A stretch of DNA of 64,000 nucleotides from Magnolia sinica. Taxonomy: Eukaryota > Streptophyta > Magnoliopsida > Magnoliales > Magnoliaceae. Each line of letters begins with the position of its first letter. Position 1 is the first letter of the stretch. The stretch covers positions 49,335,001 through 49,399,000 of the forward strand of contig NC_080588.1 in assembly GCF_029962835.1 (NCBI RefSeq), in the 5' to 3' direction. Shown here one piece after another: positions 34,021-44,716 of the stretch. The notes below the pieces were generated by a model. It was not told where the DNA came from. It did no database searches and saw nothing but the letters and a program-made list of their open reading frames with translations. The translations under genes were made by a program, and so were the position numbers.

Positions 34021-36123
34021 TTGAGTAGATGATAGAATAATCATTTGGAATGATAATTAAATAAAATTTTAGTAGTTGTTATTTCAGTTCATGTGGTTGA
34101 ATGTGATTACTGCTAAAATAAATGTTAATGTTCCTTAACCTGAGTCACGGTTCTAAACTCAAGGCTAGGGTTAATGTCAACTATGATTTCAAATTTGGGG
34201 TCGTGACAATTGTCCCTACAATGTAGTAGAAACCAATTTTAAGTGGACCATACCACGGGATTTTGAGTCATTTTAGTTGGATGGATGATGATATGACATT
34301 TGAATAATTTGAGTAGATGATGGAATAATCGTCTGAAATGATATTAAATAAAAATTTAGTAGTTGTTATTTAGTTTATGGGTTGAATAAGATTATTTCTA
34401 AAATAAATATTAAATGTTCCTTAACCTGAGTCAGGGTTCTAAACTCGAGGCTAAGATTAGTGTTAACTATGGTTTCAGATTTGAGGTCATGACAATTGTC
34501 CCAAAAATGTAGTAGATAAAAATTTTAAGTGGACCACACTACGGGAAATAGTGGCCATTGAACACTTCTTAAGGTCCACCAAAATGTTTATTGATTGTTG
34601 ATAAGGTTATACAATCCTAGATGAAAGGAAAAAAACAAATATTAGCTTGATGCAAAACTTTTGTCACTCACAAAAGGTTTTTAATGGTCAATAACCACTG
34701 TTTCTAGGGTGTGCAGAGGTGTATTACCTGTGCCCCAATGCAGTTCTCGTAGTTGGAATCTGTGTGGGGCCCACAGAGATGCCCATGCCAAATCCACTAT
34801 GTCTATAAATTTTGTAAGACCATAATAGAACAAATTTAAAAATCAAGCAAATCCAAAACTTGTGTGGGCCACACCACACAAAACAATAGGGATTGAACAT
34901 CCACCATTGAAACTTTGCGGGGGTGACAGAAGTTTCGTATCATGATAATATTTATGCTACAATTTATTTGAATGGTAATAACCTTATGAATAGTTTGAAT
35001 ATCATATAAACATCATGGTCAACTCTAAGAGGGTTTCAACCATAGACATTTTCGTTCCCACTGTTTTCATGTGGTGTGGCCACATTAGTTTTGGATCTGA
35101 CTGATTTTAGATTTCAGTCCCATTGTAGTCTTGCAAAATTGATAGACAGAGTGGATTTGTCATAGACATGGGGAGAGGATTAGGTGAGACCCAGATGACC
35201 CCTGACTGTGGGGTCCATTGTGATGTATATGACTAGATCCATGCTGTCTATCTGTATTGAAAAGCTCATTTTAGGGCGTAATAAAAAAATAAAATAAAAA
35301 TTTAAGTAGATCCAAACCTCAGGTGGACCATAATACATGAAACAATGGTAATGGATCATAAAAACTTCTCAAGGGCCATAAAAGTTTTAGATGAAGCTAA
35401 TATTTGTGTGGTCTTTTCATCCAAATTTGTGTGGCCTTATCGACATGTTGGATGGAAAATAAACATTCCGGTGTCCATCATGATGTTTTTAATGTAAGGG
35501 ATTCAATCACTATTGTTTCCTTTGGTATGGTCCACATAAGATTTGGATCGCTTTATTTTTTGGATCATGCCTTAAAATGAGCTTTAAAAGAATGAAAGAT
35601 TGGGTGGGCAATCGGTGTTTGCCCGTCTCCCTTGCTCATATTCATATTGAAGTTTCAAAATAACTGGACCGCGTGGATTTAAGGCACATACATCACTGGG
35701 AGCCTCATAGTCAAGGGTCCCACCCATCTCGGTGGATCTAAGGTCTCACCCAATCCACTCCCCTTGTGGCAGAGAGTGAAACAGTAGGAAGTGGATAGGT
35801 GAGATGTGGATTAGGTGATGTTAGTTCACCGATTTATGCACTTTATTTGTCAATTACGTGAGTCCTGTGCTATGTAGTTAGTTGAGCCATTAGAAATTAA
35901 AGACCAAAGGCATAAGAGGATGTGGAGCATCAAGGAGCAAAGAATATGTAGATGAGGTGCCTTATGACCCTAACCCTTGACCTAAAACATCTCTTGAACA
36001 TCTGAATGATCATAGCCTTTGTCACGCCCCAAACTCGGAAACCAGGCTCACAAAATTCTCGATTGCCGGATCCGGTGCTGACAGCCTCCATAGTACCCCA
36101 TTCTCGGCTCCCAGCGTGCATAT
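34021..36123. repeat. Duplication unit 2 (A segment)
   Basis: This is the second copy of 31374-33476, continuous here with the full solo LTR copy 3. It contains the duplicated hairpin MITE (35170-35764) and the LTR edge from 36020. It probably represents the original arrangement. Confidence 0.88.
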
Positions 36124-36352
36124 GCCAGATTCCGATCCTGGGATCCTACAAGGAGGATTTTCAGTATGATTTTTTTTTGTATGGAGGATAACCACAAGTT
36201 TACCAAAATCACAAAAGCAACATCATCATCACATATCCACTAATATAGATATTTGAATACAATGCTGAAAGGGAAATACATATGTCAAAAATCAAAACTC
36301 CAGAAGACTGCTGCACGCCCCAAGCTCAACGCTGCTGCAACCCAACGCCACT

Positions 36353-36394
36353 TGCACGCATCTATCGTGCATAAGCTTACAAAAGCTTAGAGGG
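36353..36394 (-). promoter_or_regulatory. Conserved stem-loop-like motif (copy 3)
   Basis: GCACGCATCTATCGTGC and ATAAGCTTACAAAAGCTT are the reverse of the motif in the other giant LTRs. It lies about 374 bp from the LTR terminus at 36020, the same distance as in copies 1 and 2. Confidence 0.55.
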
Positions 36395-37849
36395 TAGTGA
36401 AAGTGTGTGCCCAAGGTAAGTGCCAAGTATACCATAAAGCCCATAAATCATACATCATCGGAATAAATGGAAATACTGACAAGATCATGAATCATACAAT
36501 ATCAGAGTAATGCGAAAATATGGGGTAAGTCCATGAATGCTATCGACCATACCAAGGCCATGCGATACGAAACATAAAAAGACAATAACAGATGCTGAGG
36601 ATGCAATGCAATATGCAAATCCTGACGAGCCATGAATATCATCAACCTCATCTAGGCTATAAGTGCAAAAACATAGTAACCCAAAATGCTAAGTACTGCG
36701 GATGCAATGTGATATGCGGTGCGAATGAAATGACCATGCTGGAATGTGAAGTCGGGATGATAGTACGAAGTATCACAGGCTATGGGGTCCATCACAAGGG
36801 ACTTCTATCCAAACCAGTCCTATACCTAAATTTGGATAGTCAGACACAATGTGATAAACTCCTGATCTCAGGTTAGTCGCGCGCCCAACCGAAATCCTGG
36901 CTATGCGATGGTACACGTAACAAATAGTTTCGCACCAGTAGCCCGAGTGGATATTGAATGAATGAATGAATGGATATGCAATTCCTACTCAATAAGTCCT
37001 CATATCAGTATGGTTACTCTCTGGGGAAATCACCGGGGTCTATTACACTCGACACCGACTGCCTCCTCCCTAGCTGCACAGCTCAGCGAGCGGAATAGAC
37101 CTCACTATCCACCTGACCAGTAGTCTGCCAATACCTACCCGGCTCGTCGATAGCGGACCCATTTACGAGCTGGTCATACTCAGCCTAGCTTATAGCCCCC
37201 TCACTCGGGCGGATAAGGCCACACCCCCTCCCAACCGACCATGACATAGTGGGAGACACGGCCTACTGGTATTCGGCACTTGGGTGCTCATGTTCCACTC
37301 GGTCTAGACGTTGGGGCTACTCCTGGCTTCGGAGGTTTTGAGATTTTCACCCAAGGACATCCTAAGTGCCCATAGTGCTAGAACCAAATATTTTCGGTGT
37401 CCCATCTGGCCATCCACGATGTACCTGTGGAGGCCAACGCCCTGATGTCGCTAAGGCGTACACTGATTAAGTCACATATATGCAAGAAGCATGAGTCACA
37501 CTGTACAATCATGCAGCAATCCTGCGTGTACCATGCAATCATGTGGGGCACTCCTCCTCATAAGGAGTTATGTAAATGTTTCAGCCCAATGGCTTATGCT
37601 ATGATCAAACATTCCTCATATCAAGCATACATATGATGCGTATGGGCATGAATCATGGAGCTATACTAAGTATGTTATAAAGTGATGAATTATCAATAAG
37701 TATGAGCCTATCAATGGGCCCTAAGGAGAGTTATAATGTGGACATTTAGCCAACATTATTCTTACAATGTGGACGTCAAACCAACATCGCTCCCAAGGCA
37801 CGGTCCGCCATAAATGTCATTACATAACTCATGGTGGAATCACACAATG

Positions 37850-39970
37850 CAATAGAATATACATCCCATTGGCCTCAACCCATGGGCCTTAAATAAATCA
37901 AATGGGCCTTAACTCACCGGCCCTAATACATCACAATGGGCTCCAAATACAGCACAATGGGCCTCAACCCATGGGCCCTTATACACCACAATGGGCCTCA
38001 ACCCACAGGCCCTAATACATCACAATGGGCCTCGACCCATGGGCCCCAAATACATCACAATGGGCCTCAATACACGGGCCCCAAATACAGAACAGGTGGG
38101 CCCTGCACCTGGGCCTCAAAACACACAACAGGTGGGCCCCGCTCATGGGTCAAAGATACATCCTGATGAGTCACATGTATATCAAAGTGGGCCCCCTCGA
38201 TTGGGCCACAAAAATACATCAAAGTGGGCCTTACGGATGGGCCATAAAGTACATCAAGGTGGGCCTCACAGATCACCACAAAACACATCAAAGTGGGCCT
38301 CAATGGATGCTCATATCACGGAGTGGCCCGCCGTGATGTGTTTGAGATCCAACCAATTCATAAGTTAACATAGAGCTAGATGAAGTGGAAGCAAAATATA
38401 AGCTTAATTGGAAGCTAAGGTGGCTCCTAAGAAGTTTGAACGGTGGATGTCACTGTCCCCACCATTTTCAATGATGGGGTCCACTTGAGCCTTAGATCTG
38501 ACTCATTATTAGTCTCAAGCCTGTTAAGACAAGCTCGCCAAGTGGTTGGATGGTTTGGATGCAACACATGCATCAAGGGTGGGGTCCACATGAACTATGG
38601 CTGACTCAGTCTTTAGCTCATCCATCAAATGAGCTTTCAAAATGGATGGATGGTTTGGAGGCAGCACATGCATCATGGTGGGTCCCAACGTCCAGGTCTG
38701 GACAGTGCGTATAAAACACATAAATCATGGTGGGTCCCACTGTCCACTGCTGTGGACAGTGTGGATAGAACACATACATCTTGGGGTCCCACGTGGGGCC
38801 CACCACAATGTTTACCTGCTGTCCAACCTGTTGACAAGGTCACATAGACCTGGACTAAGAGTAAAAACAAATCTCATATTGATTCAAACCTTTGGACAAA
38901 AAAAAAAGGGGGTTTCAATGGCTGACGTTCAATCCTCACTGCCTTTGCGGTGTGGCCCATCTGATCGTCGGCTGGATGGCGTGGAGAGAACATGTACATC
39001 ACGGTGGGTCCCACCGTCCACTACTGTGGATAGTGCGGACAAACCACGTACACCGTGGTGGTTTCCACCATCCATAGCCGTGGACGGTGTGAATAAAACA
39101 CATACGTCAATGGTGGGTTCCACGTGGGGCCCACCGTAATGTTTACTTTCCATCTAAACTGTTGATAAGGTCTTGTAGACCCAGATGAAGAGGGAAAAAA
39201 AATTTCACGCTGATCCAAAACTTCTGCCAACCCAAAAAGGGTTTCAATGGCAGACGTTCATCCACACTGTTTCCCCTGATGTGGGCCATCTGAGACTTGG
39301 ATTGGCCTGATTGTTAGAGGGGGCCCACTGCTGGAAGTGGCCCACCATATGAACGGAGTGGATTTTGAACACACACCATGGTGGGGTCCACGGCTGGACC
39401 GTGGGTCCCTGGCTCGTCAGCCACACCCAGGACGCCTGCGCGTCCTCTCCTGTCAGCGCTACTGCTGTTGTTTTTTTTTTTTTTGAAAAAAAAGGATTTT
39501 TTGTGGTTTTTCAGAGGTAGGGCCCACATCAGCTGAATCCAGTCAGTCCATTGCACTCTATGGCTCAAGACCATTCTAACGAGCCCAATATCTGATGTTT
39601 TTCAGCGCATAAAAAATGTTAGGGTGACTTTCAACGGTAAAAACCAATGTTTTACATGCTATGGCCCGCCCGAAGATCGAATGAACTTCATTTTTTGGCT
39701 CAACGCTTAAAATGATCCTCTGAATGTGATGGATGGCATGGATTGAATACATACATCAAGGTGGGGCCTACATGAGCGGCCCACCCAAAACCCTTTTTCT
39801 TCACTGACGTTAGTACGCCCACTGTCAGCTCACACTTCACTGAGTTGCAGCGTCCAGCGTCCAGGACGCTGGACGGTTGCTAAGACACATATTTAAGGTG
39901 GGCCCCACCTACGGACATGCTGTCCAGGTGGGCCACCAAATGGTTGGATGGTGTGGGTGAGACACACATC
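37850..39970 (-). repeat. GGGCCC-rich degenerate repeats in solo LTR copy 3
   Basis: 37850-38330 carries CACAATGGGCCTCAA-type units at about 30-35 bp. 38460-39970 carries CATGGTGGGTCCCAC, GGACAGTGTGGA and ACACATACATC units. These are reverse-strand equivalents of the blocks in copies 1 and 2. Confidence 0.75.
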
Positions 39971-41193
39971 AAGGTGGGGTCCATCCGAGTGGGCCCCACA
40001 GTCACATCATCATACATAAAAACAAATGAAAAGGGAGGGAAAGAGAGAGAGAGAAGAAGTGGGACACGTGTGATGAAGGGACCCCGGCACTACGGGCCCT
40101 CCCTTGCATAATTTAAAACGTACATCAAGTGGGTCCCATTGCATGTGGGCCCACCAAATCAAAGATCAACGGTGGAGATCCCTTCTCCACCAAGATGTAA
40201 GGTCTAGATGACTCCTTTTTAAGTTAGAAAATAAACATCATGATGGGGTCCATGGAGAATAGCCTCATCATGGAATGATCATGAGGATCAAGGTGGTCCA
40301 TCGGCCACATCAAGGGTCCAAAGTGAGATTCATACCATCAATCGGTAGGCCTCACTTGACCCATCATCAACACATGAAAAATCTATCCTAATAAGCACCC
40401 ACCGTTTGATCTTCTCTGTCTGTTGGAAAGTCGACCTCCTTGTACCTCACTTTGATGGTGGAAGATGAAGTTTGAATGGCTAGGATGATGGGTTTTGGAA
40501 TGGGAAGGTGGGGCACACACATGCACTTCCTCTCTTGGAAAACCATGGACGTCCACTCTCTTGCTTGGATTTTTGCTTGGAAAATGTGAAGGGAAAGAGA
40601 GGGAGAGATGTGATGTAAGGAGAGAGAGTGATGGATGTGAGGTGAGTGATTGGTTGACTTTGGGGTTTGCTTGACTTGTGGAGAAAGGAAGCATGGGTTG
40701 CTCTTGTACTTGACATGATGTGATGTGATTGATTGATGGAATGATTGATTGATGAGACATGTTGTAGAGATTCTCTTGGGATCGCAAAAGCGCGGCGTTT
40801 TTTCGAAATAAATGCCGGCCCACATCTTCCGACCAGGGTATCGCATCGGTGTGCAAGACGCGGCGTTGGAACCGCGGTGACAGTGCAGTTGGAATGATAC
40901 AAGTCTCGGATTAAGCTGACTCAAATATACGGGATACGACTTAGGGTTGTGCGCAAATATCGATTATACATTGCAGGTTGCCGGAATTCAACGGGAAGGA
41001 TCGCGGGAGTCGTCGGAATAGTATAGACTAGGATACGGGTCTTACAGCCTTATAGGTAAACCTTGTTGATCATCTCTTAGCCTTAAGAGCCTTATTGAAA
41101 CATGATAAAATAGGTTATAAAGGTCCCGAGTTGCTGGAAATCAAACTACCTAAACTAGCAGACTTAGTCGTGTGCTCAAGTTAAGCTCGATTG

Positions 41194-41742
41194 ATTGAGT
41201 TGATCGATCGAGCATGACAAAAAATGTTTAGCAAGCATCAGACCTAAAAGTCGACTTAGTTTGAGCGCTGGAGGCACAAGCTTGATCGATTGAGGGATCT
41301 TCGATTCCTATCGAGCAATTGAGCTCATCGATTGAATATGTCTAAAACAGTCCAGTGAGTTCACTCGACCATTTTCGACCTAGCTCGATCGATTGAAGGC
41401 CAGACTTGATCGCTCAAGCCTAGTCGTTGGAGATCCGTTGGAGCCTTTTATTATAAAAATTGCATTCAGATCTTTAGTCAATGAGAGAGGTTCTCGGTGC
41501 AAATAGAGGATATGTGTTTTTCCACTTATATTACACATCCTAGGCTTTCATCCAAAGAGTTTCATGCTAATCTTCTTGTGATCCTTTACTCTAATGAGCA
41601 CTCCATGCTCCTATTCAAAAATGTGGATGAACTCTCACTTTTCTGGAGATTAGACACTATGCCTATAGTAAAATCTTTATTTAAACTCTTTAGAAGACCC
41701 TTCTTGATAAATTTCCTAGGATAATAACATTCCCATGAGTTG
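41194..41742. repeat. Segment B, original of the 33475-34023 copy
   Basis: The segment is rich in short CGATCGATTGAG phrases, such as GAGTTGATCGATCGAGC and CTAGCTCGATCGATTGAAGG. Such phrases are common in LTRs of some plant Ty1/copia elements, but I see no termini here. A 75-aa open frame (41497-41724) has no recognised domain and is duplicated with it. Confidence 0.6.
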
Positions 41743-43018
41743 TAGGAGAGTCACCCAATATCCATTACCTTGGTCACCTCATTGACACTTCATATGCAAG
41801 ACAAATGAACGTATGAGCTGAAGTATTGGCAACGCATCGGCATCAACAATCGAAGGAGAAATTGAGGAGCTAATTCAAACATGTGAGAGCTTTGAAGAAG
41901 CGATTCAAGATCGACATATCAAATGGGCTCAATTCAATAAGTAAGTGTCATTTAGTGAGTCCATACTCTCTTTCATTTATATAAGATTGATGATAATAGT
42001 TTGAAACCTAAACTCGATAGGTCGTTATGTAGGACCTAGGCTCTCATGTAGGGTCGAATTCATCGGACATTGGTGTATATGTGTTTGTCTCCATGGGAGC
42101 TTCCGACAAGGGGTAAATGTAGGTCCTTGGACTAGGACCGCGGTTGTTGGCCAGTCGATAGAAAACCAACTAAAGTATTTTGTAAAAGCCTCCGATGAGA
42201 GTCTACGCTAGGTAGGTTCCTGTGTAGGATTGTTGTTCTTGTGTAGGGCTGTAAAGGTTGAATGTAAACCCGATTTAAAACTTCCGATAGTGAAATTCGG
42301 TACACTTATGAGTTGAGTGCGTTAGCTGAGAGTAGAGTAGGGAAACCGAACCACTATATATATTGATGTTTGGAATTGTTGTTTGATCACTTTTTTAATT
42401 ATGTTTATGTGGTTGTTTAGATAAATTATATGTATGCATAATTAGATGAATGATAAGAATTTATAGTTAGCATATCCCATACACATGTACACTACAATTT
42501 ATATAAAGTAGTTGCTTCAATGCAATATCTTTTGTAGTTTATGAGATTGGACCTTGAAAGCCTTATAGTTAGTTGCTTAGCTTCAATTGAAAATTAATTT
42601 AAGCAGGCAATTACGTGTTTAAAGTAAAAAATAAAAATAAATTGTTTCTTACTGATCATCACTTCTAGTACATGACCTTCATTTTATAACTCCACTAAGT
42701 TGTGCAATTTAAGATGAGACCACAACCTCACCCAGGACGGTGAAACAATTACCACCTTAGTGCATGTATTATCTAATCATGCCCATATGTTTTTCCATAT
42801 CATTATAAGGGATTAACCAAAATATGAAGCATCCACTTATCAAGTGTACCATACCATAGGATGATGTGATAATGGCCCTATGGCTGGTATGCATAATACA
42901 TCCATTAAGGTGAGTCCCACGGTAAAGGCTGCAACGTGTTAGATGGGTACGGGCGCGAATTGCGTGACACCCCACTACGACCAGCTAGAGACAGATGGTC
43001 CGGCAAAGGCTCCATTTT
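41743..43018. other. Unassigned sequence
   Basis: No gene or RNA is recognised. 42000-42360 has phrases such as GTAGGACCTAGG and GTGTAGGGCTGTAAAGG that resemble a decayed copia-type LTR end, without proof. 42770-43000 contains scattered MITE-core words. Confidence 0.45.
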
Positions 43019-43269
43019 GGGCGCGGATTGGATACTGACAAGGTCAGTAGCCAAGTTGCTACTGAAGTGACATCACCCATCTCTGTGGACCCCACCATGA
43101 TGAATGTGTTGTATTCATACCGTCCAAGCATTTTTAGAGATCATTTTATGGCATTACAATGAGAATAAGATAGATCTAAAGTTCAAGTGGACCCCACCAT
43201 AGAAAATAGTGGGGACAGTGACATCCACCGTTCAAAACTCCTTATGGGCCATAGTAGTTTCCGATCAAG

Positions 43270-43329
<60 letters not shown>

Positions 43330-43618
43330 ACTTCTTCTATTTCTTTATTAACTTAAGAATAGGTTGGATCTCAAAAATATATCACAGTGGGCCCTATAAA
43401 TGTTTCAACGGTGGGTGTGACTGCTCCTACGGTTTTCTTCGGTGAGTCCACTCAAACTTTAGACCTATATCATTCTCTTTGTAATGCCATAAAATTATCT
43501 TTACAAATGGTTGGGCGGTATGGATACAACACATGCATCATGGTGGACTCCACGTAGCTTGGTGACGTCAGTTCAGTAGCGATTTGGCTACTGACCTTGT
43601 CAGTGTCCAAACCACGCC
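43019..43618. mobile_element. Hairpin MITE (about 600 bp) with internal (TA)n
   Basis: The left arm GGCGCGGATTGG...ACTGACAAGGTCAGTAGCC is inverted at the right end (GGCTACTGACCTTGTCAGTG...CCACGCC), with arms of at least 60 bp. Further inward, ATGATG and CATGCATCATGG-type words also pair. A (TA)n tract fills 43273-43326. No target duplication is clear. Length and termini suggest a Mutator-like non-autonomous element. Confidence 0.75.
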
Positions 43619-43624
43619 TCTCCA

Positions 43625-44035
43625 TGCCTCTCCATTTTATCCACGCCGTCCATCCATTTAGACAGATCATTTAAGGCCATGATCCCAACAACGAGGAAGC
43701 TCTAAGGCTCAAGTGGAGCACACAATAGGAAAACAGTGGGGATGGAATGCCTACCGTTGAAAACCTCATGGGGCCAAAGAAGTTGTGGATCAGCTGATCC
43801 AGGTCTTTCTGACCTTATTAACGGGTAGGATGGAAAATAAACATTACGGTCGGCCCTAAGAAGGTTTCAACGGTGGAAGTAATTGTCACCAATGTTCCTG
43901 TAGTGTGGTCTATTCAAGACTTTGATCTGGCTTATTTTTGGAATCATGCTCTAAAATCATCTTTAGAAATGGATGGACGGTGTGGATAAAGTACATACGT
44001 CACTGTAGGCCCCACGGAGCTTCTGCCAGGAAATT
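43625..44035. mobile_element. MITE core related to the neighbouring hairpin elements
   Basis: CCACGCCGTCCATCCATTTAGA on the left is inverted near 43975 (AAATGGATGGACGGTGTGG). The interior contains AAAATAAACATTACGGTCGG and TTTCAACGGTGG. The ends are not clear. Confidence 0.55.
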
Positions 44036-44059
44036 CCGTCTGTAGTTCGTTCCCGGTGG

Positions 44060-44232
44060 GGATAGTACCCAATCCCCACCCCAAAAACAGAGGGGTTGCT
44101 TGTTACGTGGGAGGGACGAAGAGAGGTGAGAAGGGATTCCGGCGCGCACGCGAGAACGGTCACGGGGAGCTACGCAGGGAGATTTCCGGCGACGGGAAGC
44201 AACTCAGGCAGGAGAGAAACACGTTGGAGCAG
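44060..44232 (+). other. Putative 5' UTR exon of the SLX9-like gene
   Basis: A GC-richer stretch unlike its surroundings ends at a good donor site (GAGCAG|GTACGAAG, 44232/44233). The next acceptor, TAATTTCAG, ends at 44694, 22 bp before the start codon. The left limit is a guess; no TATA box is clear. Transcript evidence would be needed to confirm this exon. Confidence 0.4.
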
Positions 44233-44716
44233 GTACGAAGGCTCTTGATTCCGGCGATTTTGGTATAGAGATGTTGTTAATGGAAACCCCTTCAATGGTA
44301 AAAAATCTAGCCGTTGGAGAGGTTCCGATTTCTCTCCCACATGATCCGGTGGGCCCCATCTTGAATCGGTGATGCTCAGATGGTAAAGTTGTAGCCATAC
44401 GTTGAATGCGCTCCACTGGGAAAACCATCCATTTGCAGGTAAATGATCAGACAGCTGTGATCTTGCCACGGAGTAGATTTTCTTGTGGAACAGCTCGTTT
44501 ATGATGGGGCACACTGGATGAACGGTCTGGATCACAACAAAGAGGCCACACTAACTTCATCTCTTCGCAGTAAAGTAACATCATTGGTAGTATTTTTAGT
44601 TCTTGTTTATGTTATGATATATTGCTTTCTAAATTTTCTTGGCGTTGATCAGAGCTTCTACTTTTATTTTGTTCTTGCGATGTTGTAATTTCAGTGCTTG
44701 AAAGCTATTTGCAAAC

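Larger units (their letters stand above)
31374..34023. repeat. Duplication unit 1 (chimeric, about 2.65 kb)
   Basis: 31374-33476 matches 34021-36123 at a constant offset of 2,647, with one difference noticed (31528 against 34175, G to A). 33475-34023 matches 41194-41742 at offset 7,719 with no difference noticed. Unit 1 therefore joins two parts that lie 5.07 kb apart downstream. The junctions share 2 bp (AT, 33475-33476) and 3 bp (TTG, 34021-34023). Confidence 0.88.
36020..41046 (-). mobile_element. Giant solo LTR, copy 3 (5,027 bp), minus strand
   Basis: On the plus strand it begins TGTCACGCCCCAAACTCGG and ends GGATACGGGTCTTACA, the reverse of the family start and end. A perfect 5-bp repeat GCCTT lies at 36015-36019 and 41047-41051. 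The internal order is the mirror of copies 1 and 2: stem-loop motif (36353-36394), GGCCCA tract (37850-38330), GTGGGTCCCAC/CCGTCCA block (38460-39970) and the GC-rich start region (40790-41046). No coding region is seen. Confidence 0.9.

Noticed and set aside
43963..44268. Open frames around the putative 5' UTR as the start of the SLX9-like protein
   Set aside because: They cannot be joined in frame to the recognisable SLX9 exons; the ATG at 44717 splices in frame and needs no extra assumption.
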